Origin: Arcuatula senhousia
Taxonomy: Eukaryota; Mollusca; Bivalvia; Mytilida; Mytilidae
Length of the DNA stretch: 64,000 nucleotides
Direction: 5' to 3'
Assembly (NCBI GenBank): GCA_963971305.1
Contig: OZ020308.1
Span: 27,247,275-27,311,274 of the forward strand
Part shown: positions 1 through 12,155 of the stretch, one piece after another
Layout of the letters: every line of letters starts with the position of its first letter
Position numbering within the stretch: the stretch's first letter is position 1
The notes under the pieces: model-generated
Seen by the model: only the letters and a program-made list of their open reading frames with translations
The model's database searches: none
Told to the model about the DNA's origin: nothing
Made by a program: the position numbers and the translations under genes

Positions 1-1002
1 ATGATGAAATCAACTAAAATGAAAATGAATTAAGCAGTCGCCTGTCTTAAGTGGCCACTTTTTTCACGTCCAAAGGGTGACCTCTTAAAACAGGTGTGAC
101 TGTATTCTTGTTTTTTCCTGATCAAATATTTTTTTACGAACAATTATTTATTTTTTTAATAGAAGATGGGATGGGTTAAAGCCCATTCCTGCTTACTGAT
201 ATTGGTATGGTAGGTGCGCCTAGTGATGCTAAGCATAATGCATGGTTCAGATGCTGGATGTGTCCTCTTTTTGCATGGACGAGCACTTAAATTTTGAAAA
301 GTTAAAGTAAATTTCCACTTAGTGACAATATTGGATATGATTATCTAGTGCAGTCCTACGGAAATCCAATTGGAGTTATGAAGGGGAAGGGAACCGGGAG
401 TCGATGGAGAGGGAAGCGGTAGTAGTGGGGGAGGGAAGCGGGAATCGATGGGGAGGGAACCAGGAATTTGATACCCTCTGCCTACCCACACTATAACATC
501 ATAGTTTTTAAATAAAAAGGTACATGTTGTACCTATTCCTGGAGTTGAATTGCTCTTTGGGGGTGGGTGGGGTTAAATTATATCTTAATTTTAAATGAAA
601 AAACGTGTCTAGGGGCCTATATCGAAGCATGTGTCCGATTTTTACTTTTAAAATATACAAACTTTATCTTAAAATCATTTTTCCTTTCCGTTTCCGCTTC
701 TGTTCCACGTCCTTTGTCCATCTTTAAGTAACATTTATTTTCTAAAAAATGTACATGTCGTTGTACATATATTAACTGAATATTTAAAGAGACAATCTTT
801 CTTTGTTTATTAGGTTTGCCCTTGTATTTTGTGACGTAGAATAAGACGACGCTTTTTGTTTTAGTTTGAAGCAAGTAGTACAGGGTTATTTGTTTCAGGT
901 CCATTGACGTGCTGGTCGCATTGCTGGTGTTGCGTATAAATTGCTCAAATTTCTACTCAGACTAACCAGAGATGTATCGAGGAATCTAAAAGTTTTGGAA
1001 TA
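1..1002. other. Intergenic DNA with repeat debris
   Basis: No coding sequence is supported here. A fragment at about 195-265 is the reverse complement of the pearl-like core unit (atattggtatggta, then gcctagtgatgctaagca). Positions 375-470 are purine-rich, with about two and a half imperfect copies of a motif containing gggaa..atcgatgg. The open frames present are short and unremarkable. Confidence 0.5.
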
Positions 1003-1262
1003 TCAATGGGACATTCAAATGTCAAAATCCGAAAGGGCAAAGACAAAACACGTACATGCTCGAAGAAACTGAAAACACAAAAACTCAAAAATAACTGAAA
1101 AGCAACCAACAGCGCAAACTCAAGTCGTGACTCCGGAGAAAGCAAGCACTTCCTGACTCTTAGCAATGTCAATGGCAATTCAGCGTATCAGATCTGATAA
1201 AAGAAGACAAAAAAAATCCTTAAACAAACGACCATCTGCACTGATCTGAAAGATGTCCTCCA
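1003..1262 (-). repeat. Dispersed repeat, ACACGACGGGTG family, diverged copy
   Basis: This stretch aligns by eye with 37,858-38,152 (same orientation) and with 46,316-46,600 (opposite orientation). Shared landmarks are a start near caatggg.. followed by tgtc..aatccgaaaggg, and an end near catctgcactgatctga. It is the most eroded of the three copies. Similar sequence is common in mussel DNA and transcripts as I remember them. It is not a gene, although it leaves short frames open. Confidence 0.6.
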
Positions 1263-2540
1263 TTAAACGTGATGAGTGAAGACAACACGTCCGTTCTTCC
1301 TTACGACGTCCAAACGCAGATTTCGCAGGTTTCTGTGAAAAATTCGGACGCAGGGGATTAAAGCAAGGAATTGTAAAGGAGGAAATGATAAAAACATTTG
1401 TTACCAAATCAGATGAAGATAAAATTGTTTATTTGCTTACCCCAACAAATCATAAACATATAGGAATTTTTGGCTTTTTAAAACAGGCAATAGAACTGAA
1501 GGCAAAGTCTCTTAACTTGTTCAGATCATTAATATAGCATGTATCTCTGTCAAAAACTTGGCATAATTCTAGGGAAATTTAAAAACAAACAAAATTCTTG
1601 GTCCATCAGTAGTGATGCTTATTAGGTTTTGTATTTATAGCAAACACATAAAAACGCAATTTCTGACCATTAAGGGGTTACATGTATATATAACTCGTAT
1701 AAGGGGTCGTAAGACAACAAAATGTTTCAACCAAGATTTGTTTTGTGGAGTTCAGTTAGCTGAGTTTAACGTACGGACGACGAATGCCAAGTGATGACAA
1801 TTGACTCCCATGGCCCTTATGGTCAGGTTTAAAAAAAAGTTATTTTGTTACCTTAAAAGGGCAATACAGTCATTCTCAAATTTTATGTACAATTGATATA
1901 AGCAAATGTGAAAAAAAATAAGTTAATGTAATGAAAGTTGACCGTTTCATTCGAAAACAATCATAGAAAATCAATCAAAAAGTGTTTTCCACAAGATATA
2001 TAAAAACTTTTTAGATCTTTTTATCCAAATATAGCTGTAGAAAGACAGTGAGGCGTGTTTTATCAAAAAAAAACCAAACACATTCAGAGATAAAAAAATA
2101 ATAGCTTTGAGTTTAGTTTCATGTTGAATCCATTAGAATTTCCAAGTTTGGTGAATGCATGTTTAAAAAAAACTCTTTTCCAGGATGTGTATTTATTTTT
2201 AAATTTCCTTGTCGATGTCAATCTTTTCAATATCAATGTTTGAAAGTTTGACACTGCTGACATAAACAAATAAAATATTTTTTAAACAATATTTTAATAA
2301 GCTTTGCTATATATTTCCAACAACTTTTTCTTTTTGGAAAAAAATTCATCAATCTTAGTACAATCAGGCAAATAAAATTACCTGTCATGTATTTATTATC
2401 TTTATTGTTTTAAACGATGATTTATCTAAAATTGTTCGAAAAATATTTGTGTAAGACAGAGTAAAACAGAATTCTTAAACGTGTAACGCTTAAATTGTTA
2501 AAAGTAACGCATGTTAAAACAAGTAAGTCCCAAAGACATA
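1263..2540. other. Intergenic DNA, no gene seen
   Basis: AT-rich sequence without a supported gene. At about 1,765-1,840 there is a fragment resembling the 3' end of the GAGGCTCC family (gccaagtgatg, then a catggcccttatggtcagg segment). Confidence 0.5.
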
Positions 2541-3612
2541 ATGCCCCATCTCGCAACATTTATTTTTTTCCACAATCACTAAAGCATCAACATGGTTGCT
2601 ATTAAGGCATTTGTCAATCAGAAGGAATGGACTTCAACTTATCCATTCTTCCGCTATAAGTGGTCAATCATGTGGAAAATATAGGTCAATGTCAGCATCC
2701 AAAGCATGCATTGTGCTAAGCATCACTAGGTGCACCTACTATACCAATATAGCTGATGTGGCACATGTCAGTAACATGTCAGTAACAAGAGGCTCCCAGG
2801 AGCCTGAATCGCTCACCTGGTCTTGATGTCAACCCTATGAAGACTTTTGTATAGCTAAATGAGCTGAATGTTTAAGCAAGAAAAAGCTTTTCTCTATCTG
2901 TAATTTTCATTCTAAATAAGCAAAAAGGAATCGACTTAAACCATTCTTCTATAAGTGTTCATTCATACGGAAAATATAGGTCACAGCCAGCAGCTGAAGC
3001 ATGCATTGTGCTTAGCATCACTAGATGCAGCTACCATAACATATAGTAGATGTGGCACATGTCAGTAAGTGGGAATGGACTTTTACCACTCTTCTTTAAG
3101 AGGCCATCCATGCGGTTAATATAGGTCATATTCAGCATCCGAAGCATGCATTGTGCTAAGCATCACTAGCGCACCTACCATACCAATACGGTTGATGTGG
3201 CACTTGTCAGTAAGAAGTAATGGACTTTGACAATTTTTCTATAAGTGTTCATTCATGCAAAAAATATAGGTCACAGCCAGCATCCGAAGCATGCATTGTG
3301 CTAAGCATCGCTATGTGCACATACCATACCAATATGGTTGATGTGGCAATTGTCAGTAAGTGGGAATAGACTTTGACAATTTTTCTGTACGTGATCATCC
3401 ATGCGGAAAATATAGGTCACATCCAGTATCCGAAGCATGCATTGTGCTAAGCATCACTAGGTGCACATACTATACCAATATCATTGATTTGACATTTGTC
3501 AGTAAGTGTGAATTTGGAAATATGTGGATTTGGGACGGACGGACGAACGGACGGACGGACGGACGAACAGACCCGAACTATATATGCCCCTCTACTTTCG
3601 TAGATGGGGCAT
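2541..3612. mobile_element. Pearl-like non-autonomous element, copy 1
   Basis: The ends are inverted: ATGCCCCATCT at 2,541-2,551 and AGATGGGGCAT at 3,602-3,612. Inside, a core unit marked by ATAGGTCA recurs at 2,681, 2,976, 3,121, 3,266 and 3,412, a period of 145-146 bp. Each unit carries gcatgcattgtgct.aagcatc. Near the right end lies a GGAC/GAAC tetranucleotide run (about 3,533-3,572). A tandem core plus an ACGG microsatellite is the organisation described for the bivalve pearl family, later linked to Helitron-like elements. Assignment to that family is inference. The first interval is 150 bp too long because of a nested fragment. Confidence 0.75.
2786..2935 (+). repeat. GAGGCTCC-family fragment nested in pearl-like element
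   Basis: The sequence from aacaagaggctcccagg onward matches the start of the dispersed repeat at 18,321. It accounts for the extra 150 bp between the first two core units of the surrounding pearl-like element, so it was inserted there or arose by local recombination. Confidence 0.65.
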
Positions 3613-4467
3613 ACAAATCATTCATTTCATGAGTTTAATTTTCAGATAAAAGGCTTCTAGAAAATAAACGGAATTATATTATTTCATCATATTGTAAAAT
3701 AAAACCATGCAGGAACTTGATACTGTTTGACTTTTTTTACACATTATAGTAACGCTGGTTAAGCTACTATCGTCTGCATCCGTTTTATTACGATACATGT
3801 GTTTAATTTTCCATGAATGCTTAAAAAGGTCGCTTTGGGCAACATTTTTCTTAAAAGTTTTCTCTACACTGCGCCCGCATAATAAAAAGCTACGCCGAGG
3901 GCAGCATGATACGACAATCATCATTGAAAACGACAACAGACGACGGCAGTTTTTGGAAAGGTTGAACACAGTTTTTACAAAATTTTCAGTTCATTATTAA
4001 TTGCCAATCCCGTATCTATAATTTTTGAAAACTTATATCTATATCTGCACTGATATCTAAACCTGATTTCTCTAAAGATGTAAAACCATTATCAATGGCA
4101 TATGGGAAAAGGGTTAGGGGGGGTGTTCTGTTTTTATTTATTTTCGGAAAACGCAGAGCCTGGATGGTTTTTTTGCGGGGTAACCACGAGCAATTTTTAA
4201 TATTTAAAGCTACTATAAATTTTTCGGTCAAAATTATCATTCTGCCTTTTTTCAATTCAAAGCTCTGCCATAGGTCTTTTTATTTCAATTTTCACCATAG
4301 CCCCCCTCTAAAAATCAAATGGTCGCTCCCTAAGTACGACCAAATTTTTCCCGGTTGCGATATATGTAACCACTTGTGGTATTTCTCTGGCCATAAAATT
4401 TGACTTCAAATGAGAAATATTTCATAGCTGTGAAGTATGATACTTTTAAGATAACTATTATCCAGCT
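3613..4467. other. Intergenic DNA with a MITE-like end
   Basis: No gene is supported. At about 4,296-4,335 the minus strand reads TTAGGGAGCGACCATTTGAT followed by a G-run. This resembles the terminal sequence of the TAA-flanked MITE at 54,396, so a diverged relative probably ends here, with its interior lying to the left. Confidence 0.4.
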
Positions 4468-5500
4468 TTTTATACGACCGCAAAAAAATGCGGACGTATA
4501 ATGCTGTCGTCGTCTGCGTCTGCGTCGTTGTCCAGAACTTTAGTGTTCCCACAATAACTTAAGTTCAAGTTACCCGATTGCTACGAAATTTGACAATGAT
4601 GTTCTTTACCATCAATGGAGGGATGGGATTGATTTTGGGGGTTCCCCTTTTTTGTTTAGATATTAGGGGCCAAAAATGCTACTTTTATGTTTGTTTGCAC
4701 GATAACTTTAGTTCTAGTTATCCCATTGCTTTGTTATTTGGCAATAATGTTCGTTAACATAGAAGGATGAATGGGATTGATTTTTGGGGTCCCCCCTTTT
4801 TTCGTTTCAAAATAAGGGGTCCAAAGGGGCAAACAAATTCAAATTTTGTATTTTTTTCCACTACAACTTTAATCCTAGTTGGCCTATTGCTGTGAAATTT
4901 TTTCAAGAATGTTTCTTACAATAAAAGATTGAACCCCCTTTCCCTGTTATGTAATTTGGGGTCAAAAGGGGCCAAAATCGAAACTTTTTTATTTGTGGTC
5001 CGATTTTGAAATTTTTCTTGCTTGTTTGTTCTTATCAAATAGCCGATACAAAATTTAGAATAATTTTTTGCGACCCCCCTTTTTTTCCCCTATTACGTAA
5101 TTAGGGGCCAAAATTGAAAAAAAAAATGTGGTACGATTTTGAACATTTTTTTTTGCATGTTTTGTCATTTCATACCCTTTATTCAATAAAGTTTTAAGCC
5201 AATAGCGAATACAAAATTGAGAATTATTTTTGTGACCCCTTTTTTCTCACCTAAAATTGAAACTTTTTTACTCGTTTAAACCTCACCAAAAAATTCCAGT
5301 AACCAAAACTCATCAATCCACAATAGGCTTTTAAAATGTGAGTGGAAAGTCCACCATAAGCTGCATGTGTCAAAAACCTTTGTAAGTCCACCATGGGCTA
5401 CATGTCCAGAACAATTGACTATCCATATTGGGCCTACAACGTACAGGGTTCAACATGCTGCGGTCGTATCATGCTGCGCTCGGCGAAGCTTTTTATTCCT
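4468..5500 (+). repeat. Dispersed GACCGCA / GGGGCCAAAA repeat, copy 1
   Basis: The copy opens with tttttatacgaccgcaaaa and closes with gctgcgctcggcgaagcttt. Between these, blocks of roughly 200 bp repeat the themes gaccccccttttt..taattaggggcc and ctagttg.ccattgct. Related copies lie at 25,395-26,260 (same strand) and at 62,560-63,380 and 63,690-64,000 (opposite strand). No open frame is shared among copies, so I read it as a non-coding dispersed element. The copy-to-copy variation is high. Confidence 0.7.
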
Positions 5501-6295
5501 GGTTAACTTTTTTAAGTGAGACAGTTGTGAGTATACCAATAACAAGTTAAAGTTAAGTATTGGAATATACAAGACACGTGCAGCACACCGAATGTGACAT
5601 TATTTAAAAAAATATAATTTTTGAAGTTTTAATTCTTATATTTATTTTCGACCTTAATTAAACTTGGTGACGGATCCACATATTTTTTAAAAAGTGGGTG
5701 TTTAAATCTGTACGAAAATTACAAAATTTTAAACATAATTTGTTCGTATAAAACACAAATTTATACAATTATATGATGTAAAATGTATTTGTTAAATTTG
5801 ACCAAGTAACCAAGACACATGCATGCACCCAGTAGCGGGTCCAGGGGAAAGAGGGTGCGGGGATTGGACCCCTATTTCATTGGAACATATTGTTATTGTT
5901 GTGCAGATTTCATGCATAATTTACATGGATCTCACCTTTTATCCCCAGTAGTTAATAATTAAGTCACTTCTAAATTTCTGAAACCTCCCCTGCACATTTA
6001 AAAAAAAACAACACCTTTTTAAAAACTGTTAGGTTGAACAGTGGAAAAGTTACTGTTTGTGTCATATGCAAAGAACGTCTAGGCATTTTATATATGAACA
6101 TTTTCAAAGGCGGGGCATTGGGGTGGGGAAACTTCTTATACATTATTAAATGCTTTAGTACATACATGCCCTGATATAAGATATTGATAAAACCTGTTGT
6201 GTACCCCAAGCATTGACTTATAAGCTGCATTGCTCTTGGTTTAGGTCTCTGTCGAGCAGAGCGGGACATAGATTTTTCTTTAACGGCAGCGGTAT
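5501..6295. other. Intergenic DNA, no gene seen
   Basis: AT-rich sequence with no supported gene, RNA or recognised repeat. The 112-codon frame on the minus strand here reads partly into the tandem repeat that follows and shows no family motif. Confidence 0.4.
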
Positions 6296-6608
6296 AACTT
6301 TTTAGCACCTCAATATCTTAAGAACTATAGGTCCTAGGTTGATGAAACTTGACATGTATATGTCCCAGTAGTAGCTTAGCACAGTTGCATCCCCATCTTT
6401 TCACATTGACCTTGATTTTCCAGTTGTGTGACTGACAATTTTCTATACATATCATAGCAGTGTTAAGGTTTTATGAGCACCGCCATATGTCAAGAACTAA
6501 AGGTTCTAGGTTGATGAAACTTGACATGCATATGCCCCGGTAGTAGGTTTGCACAAATTCATCCCCATCTTTTGACATTGACCTTAATTTTCCAGTTAAG
6601 TGATTTTG
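6296..6608 (+). repeat. Tandem pair of ~175-bp dispersed repeat units
   Basis: Two units share agaact.taggt.ctaggttgatg, then agtagta.gtt.gcaca, then catccccatctttt and a ccttgattttccagtt segment. Two further units of the same family occur at about 10,484-10,735, so this is a dispersed family rather than a local duplication. Confidence 0.7.
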
Positions 6609-7478
6609 GCAATCTCAAATTGAAAACATATTATAATTTAAGCCTTATGATTAAATTAATTTATCAAAGTAATGATGCATTATGGTTTCCTGTTGTCTTA
6701 TTGTAAGAGTTTGGTAATTGGATGAATCCCATTAGGTATTTTCACGGGTTTTGATTGGCTCGCGCCAAATTGTTTGAATCGAGTCTTTTTTGAAGAGAAT
6801 CTGAATGGAACAGACGTAAAAACCCACCCTTACCCTTCCCTAAATATTAACATGCAATATATTTAATTGTGTCTTTGCTTCTTTGTTCCTTCATTTAGGT
6901 GCTGAAAAATATAAGGAAACGTTTTGAGCTTATATAATATAAACAAGATACTGCTTGGGTTGTTGTTGCTTTTCTTTTCAGGTGCAGTCCCATCAAGTTG
7001 GAATTTACATCATGGTAGCTAAAGAGGGAAAGAAAAATATCGCCAGATGGAGTTCACTGACTAAATTAGGGTTTTTATAAAATAACCTTTATTATGGAAT
7101 TGATGATCGAATTACTTAATTTGAATTTATGGTGGAATTATTGACTCTGTTTTAGCATAATCGCTGCATCTTTTTGTCAAGTTAAGGGTTTTGGCCCTTC
7201 ATCACTTGTGTTCCCACAGTGGTGCTAAATTGATTGCATTTTAATTTTTCTACACTGTCCAGCTGTGGATGCCATAATAGGCAATATGCCGGCTCCATTC
7301 ATCTAACTGCAATATACGGACAGTTCATCTAAAAACGCAATCTGCGTTCATTGTTTGTGAATCTATATATATTTATTAATATTAAATGCTGTGACCAATT
7401 ATCGCCAAACCAATTAGTAGTTTGTTTTATTTATGAATAAGGAAGTTTACACAATAGATATTGCCCCTTGCAATAGTC
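6609..7478. other. Intergenic DNA, no gene seen
   Basis: AT-rich sequence between a dispersed repeat and the Harbinger-type transposon. I see nothing recognisable. Confidence 0.4.
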
Positions 7479-7481
7479 TAA

Positions 7482-10027
7482 AGCCCCAGTCACACTGTCA
7501 CGTTTCGGCATCCCGTTTTACTACGTTTCAAAAACGTAGTGAAACGGCTATAAACGTAACGAACCGTACCGACACGTAGTTGAAACCGGCTATATACGTA
7601 GCCTTACCTGGACAGAAATGTGGCACGTCCCGTTTGTATCGTTTGCACAACACAAACGTGGCTAAAAAAAATATACGGAGCAAATACGTACTAAAACGTA
7701 TTAAAACGTTGTTAAAACGTATTAAAACCTAGCAAAAGCGTAATGAAAACCTAGTTAAACGTAGCGAATGCCAACCAGCAGGTTTTACTACGGTTCCCTA
7801 GGTATTTGTTGCGTTTCACGACGTTTCAATGGGTTTTAGTACGATTCATTACGTTTAATGTTACGTTTTGGTAGGTTTTATCACGTTTTCTCGCGTTTTA
7901 ACAGGCATGATGACGTTTTACTATGCATTACTACGCTTACTGCCACCTTTCACCTATTTTTTCACATAATATTAAAGAATAATAATGGAGTCTGAATATA
8001 GCTACACGAACACATTTTGCAGATGAGGCTGTTGTTGTTTCGGTATAACCAGAGACGGTACCATGCAAGGGGTAAGAAGAGTCCTTTTAATTTGGTGAGA
8101 GATTAAATAAGTAAAAGACCCTAGTTCCTTGGATCGTAATGGAAGAGGGAGGTTTGGTGCCATAAAACCTGGTTTAACACATCATATTTTTTTTTCTTGT
8201 ATTGGGATTTTTAATGTTTTGTCTTTTCTTCTTGCCATATGAGATTGAGCATTTAAGTTCGGTAGTTATGTTGTTGTCTTTATTCGGTATTATATGAACA
8301 ACTTTATGATGAACTGGGATATGATGATATTGTTTCTTTAAAATACCTTTTGCGAGCTGACCAGGATATGTTTTCTGCGATTGTGGCTAGACGGACACCA
8401 AGACTTGATCAGAAAAACGCATGGTTCGGAAAGGCACTGCCAGTTGGCCTTAAACTGTTGCTATTACTCTTGAATAGACGAAATGCGCGACAGCCGTGGC
8501 AAAATTTATTGGCTGGAACTTATCTTTATTTCTAACAAATGACGGTTAGCGCTGCTGTTGGAGTTATTATACCCCGAGGTTTACCCGCTCCGTTATCAAC
8601 GCTTATGTGCTGAAGATCATATAAAAGCTAAAAAAATATCCGTGTTATGTTTATAATTGTCAAAAGTCCGAGCTTCTCTCTACCTCAGGTATAGGTTGAT
8701 TTCAGTGAAAGCAAAATATTACGGTTCCAGTTCGGCATATTTTTGTTATTTAGTCTATGCTCTTCATATTCATGTAGTGTTTCAATATTTGAGTACAGCA
8801 CCTCCTGATGATGTTTGAATAGACGAAATGCATGCCAGGCGTAACAAAATGTATTGCCTGCATGGAACTTTATGTTTGATTGCTACTGGGTACAATTACT
8901 AGTACTATTCTCTATAATGTACCCACTTGGGGCTCTATACAACACAATTTCAAATGTCGTACTTTTTTTTGCGAGGCAATGATTTATGAATACACGGAAG
9001 ATGCATATATGCAGCTCAGCAGTTTAGTGCTATTTGGCAGTTCCACCATGCCCTTATTTGAGTTGACGGAAAGCATGTGGCTACAAGATGTCCATCCGAT
9101 GGAGGAAGAAAAGATATAGTTAGGCCACCCATAAGAAAATGATCGTTTGATGTTTCCGGTCCAAGGGTCCTAGTGTTAGGTACATTGGGAATTTTAAGCC
9201 AAAAATTTATATGCATTCATAACAACTGCAAAAAAATGAAAGAGAATAGTGTCATACAAGACTCATCATATCACATGGTTGAAGTTTTCTTTTGATATTG
9301 TGATTGTGCAATTTGATTATGGAAAAAAATCTCTTAAGATTGTGAAATCCGAGGAATAAAAACAGTTTTGGTAAAATATCATGATAAAAAAATTGGGGTA
9401 AATAGTAGGACCAATTTTTCTGGGTAGGTAAAAACAAACCAACATCATTTTGGCCTTATTGAAATACACCTGGCACCGAACATGTTTACCTCTTTTAAAT
9501 ACATGAATAATACACAATATAAATGTACTAGAATCTGAATGCTGTTACAATTTACATTCATTTTTCTTCAAATTCAAGACTGCCTTTTTTCGAAGAAGCC
9601 TGATTTAAAAGTGAAATGATAGAAGTTTTGATAAATGAGAAACTCAAATTGACGCGGTTTTCGCGAAGAATCAATTACAACGTAGTGACACGTAGTACTA
9701 CGCAGTTAAACGTAGCACAAACCCAACAAAACCGCATCAATACGTAGTCAAACGTACTGTAAACCTAGTAATACGTGACAAACCCTAGTAATACCCAATG
9801 AAGCGTACCTGATACGTACCAAAACGTAGTAAAACCTAACGAAACGGTTTCTGTTAAACCTGGCTAAACGTAGTAAAACGTAATTGAACGCGGGAAACCT
9901 TTCAAAACGAAGCAAATACCTAGTGAAACGTGGAAACCGAAAACTATGACAATAAATTACATTGAAACGTGACGTTTTAAAACGTAGTAAAACGGGATAG
10001 CCGAAACGTGACAGTGTGACTGGGGCT
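7482..10027 (+). mobile_element. PIF/Harbinger-type DNA transposon, degenerate
   Basis: The ends are inverted: AGCCCCAGTCACACTG at 7,482 and its reverse complement ending at 10,027. The similarity continues inward for about 50 bp (cgtttcggc, then cccgttttactacgttt). TAA lies on both sides (7,479-7,481 and 10,028-10,030), the 3-bp TWA duplication expected of PIF/Harbinger. Both arms, about 7,500-7,950 and 9,650-10,020, are dense in variants of acgtagtaaaacgt, which looks like clustered subterminal transposase-binding sites. The interior keeps a remnant of a Harbinger transposase. At 2,546 bp, with no complete transposase or Myb-like gene, it is non-autonomous or decayed. Confidence 0.85.
8287..8474 (+). 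pseudogene. Harbinger transposase remnant (N-terminal part)
   Basis: Translation of this stretch gives a segment with YDELGYDD, then DQDMFSAIVARRTPRL, then WFGKALPVGLKL. This is the pattern that precedes the catalytic core in PIF/Harbinger (DDE_Tnp_4) transposases: a leucine-rich region ending in R, a methionine/phenylalanine pair in a helix, R-x-x-P-R-L, then F/W-x-K-A-L-P-x-G-L-K-L. No catalytic DDE residues follow. After KL the frame runs into unrelated sequence resembling a mussel dispersed repeat (gaatagacgaaatgcg). In a complete element the protein would catalyse cut-and-paste transposition together with a Myb-like partner; neither function can survive here. Its position inside TAA-flanked inverted repeats supports the same family independently. 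The start is not defined because this is a fragment. Confidence 0.7.
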
Positions 10028-10044
10028 TAAAACTTGAAATCATG

Positions 10045-10345
10045 AAACTTGCACATGTGCACCTATCATATCAATGATGTCTAGTTTATGGTCTACAAAT
10101 GTGCATTTGTCACATCATTGAAAGTAAACTTGTAGAATATAAATGTGCATCTGTCACATCAATGAAAGTAACTTGTGGAATATAAATGTGCATCTGTCAC
10201 ATCAATGAAAGTAACTTGTAGAATATAAATGTGCATCTGTCACATCAATGAATATAACTTGTGGAATATAAATGTGCATCTGTCACATCTTTGAAAGTAA
10301 ACTGTTGCTCTGCAAAAGTGCATCTGTTGCCTCTAGGAAAGTACA
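10045..10345 (+). repeat. Minisatellite, 43-44 bp unit, about 6 copies
   Basis: The landmark gtgcat(c/t)tgt recurs at 10,101, 10,145, 10,188, 10,231, 10,274 and 10,318, giving periods of 43-44 bp. Each unit contains cacatcaatgaaagtaa and ttgtggaatataaat. The array degenerates at both ends. Forty-three is not a multiple of three, so no repeated peptide is implied. Confidence 0.85.
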
Positions 10346-10483
10346 CTTTGGATTTTTAAATATGCATGTTTAAACTGATTGTTGCTGCAAGTGGAAGGAA
10401 ACGTGTAGTTTCAAAGAATTAATCAGTGATGTCACATATTGGTTGTATATGTTAGCAAAAGAATCTTGGATAAACATGTAATA

Positions 10484-10735
10484 GCGGTGTTAAGGTTGTA
10501 CGTGCACCTCCATATGTCAAGAACTATAGGTTCTAGGTTGATGAAACTTGATATGCATATACCTCAGTAGTAGCTTAGCACAGTTGCATCCCCATAATTT
10601 GACCTTGACCTTGATTCTCCAGTTGAGTGATTGACAATTTTCTATACATATAATAGCATTGCTAAGGTTTTATGAGGACCTCCATATCTCAAGAAGTATA
10701 GGTTCTAGGTTGAAGAAACTTTGTATGAGACTTTT
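10484..10735 (+). repeat. Two more units of the 6,296 repeat family
   Basis: The segment repeats the landmarks aagaactataggttctagg, agtagtagcttagcacag and ccttgacc..gattctcc seen at 6,296-6,608. The second unit is truncated. Confidence 0.65.
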
Positions 10736-10809
10736 GACCTAGGCATTGTTTTTGGAGTGAGATTAATAATTCTTATTGCATATCTTAGCAATGTTAGTTC
10801 ACCATAATG

Positions 10810-11015
10810 ACCATGTTTCTTTCCTTGTAATGCACATGGGCTATATCCTTGGTGCTGGATTTGGCTTTCCTGTTCGAACTTTTTGGTTTTGAGTACTTTT
10901 CGGTTTTTTATCTTCCAATATTTTGAATCAAGTGCTGATGATGAGAAGTTACTCCTTCAAACATCGATAAACAGCATAATCAAATTAACCGTTTTATACC
11001 CGTTTTTGATATTTG
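10810..11015 (+). repeat. Dispersed repeat with GGTGCTGGATTTGG core, copy 1
   Basis: Shared by eye with 42,775-43,015 and 54,640-54,870. Common landmarks are tttccttgtaatgcacatgg, tggatttggcttcc, cttccaat.ttttga and aaccgtttta.accc. The long frames seen across two of the copies are products of this shared sequence, not of a gene. Confidence 0.7.
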
Positions 11016-11395
11016 TATTTTAACACATTTTTATCTCGAAAACTGAAAATCCTTATAAATTTATGAATCTTAACAGTGGAAGTAAGAAAGAATTATTTTT
11101 TCTGATGTTGCTGGAAGTCGAAACATACTTTAGTGTTAACTCTTGTATTATCTGGTTGTACAAAGTCATTTTCAATATTTTAGTTGCATCCATTACAGTT
11201 AAGGACCAAGGATTTATTTTGAAGGGGGAGGCGGGCTTGTTTTAAATATGTTGAATTTTATTTTGATGGAAAAGCAAATATTTAGGCAGCAGAGGTTAAG
11301 AAAAATATTAGTCATCCTAATGTCGACTTCATTTGTTGTAGATAGTGTTTAAGGTGAAACCTAGAGGGGGCAATGGGAATGCCCCATTTGGTAAA
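11016..11395. other. Repeat debris related to the 54,396 MITE
   Basis: About 11,215-11,300 reads gaaggggga.., then aaatatttaggcagcagagg, resembling the interior of the MITE at 54,396-54,965 (ggcagcagagggtaag). No gene is supported. Confidence 0.45.
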
Positions 11396-12155
11396 TAAGA
11401 GGCTCCTTGGAGCTTTTATTGCTCATCTGGTCCTTAAGCTGTAATGGGACTGTTTTATGACCCCTATAAAAGATCATCTGATAACTTCAACCTAAAGGAT
11501 ACTTTTATAGAGAGCTCAATCTTAGCAAATCTTTTCTGCAATCTTTAATATTCAATAGGCCAAAATATTTTTTTTAAATGCAGTCGGAACCCTTATAAAG
11601 GGTCATTTGACACATTCGACCCAATGCAGCCTTCTTTAGAGCTCAATTAGCTGAAGGTTTAAACAAAGCAACATCTTTTCTCTATCTGTAACTATCAATA
11701 TAGTTTTCATACTATATACAAAAAATATCGAAAAAAAACACATTTTGTTTTACCTTAAAATGGTCATTAGCCCGATAACGAGTCATCTGGCAAATTCGAT
11801 CCACTAGAGACTTGTGGAGCTGAAGATTTAAGCAAGCAACATATTTTTTATTTCTTCAATAGTTTCATTTTGTATTCCAAAAACATGAAAAAAAAACAAC
11901 TTTTTATACTTTTAAAGGACAATTGCCACTACAAGGAGTCTTCTGACAACTTCGATCCAATTTGAAACTTTTGTAAAGCTTTGATGCTGAAGAACGGTTG
12001 CGTCAGAGTTTCTCATATATTTTTTATTTTAATACAACCCAAGTAAAGTAGTTTGACCTTCTGGTCTATTTTAGCACCGACAGCCAATGCCATGTTGACA
12101 GATAAGAAATCGAAGGACATTGGTCACTGCCTCCTCCCCACTTTTAGTAATATTG
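11396..12155 (+). repeat. GAGGCTCC-family repeat, diverged copy
   Basis: Opens with aagaggctccttggagc and proceeds through blocks containing cccctata..ggatcatctga, gagctcaat and ttttctctatctg, parallel to 18,321-19,968. It is more diverged than the other copies and lacks a clean GCTCACCTGG end. Confidence 0.65.
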
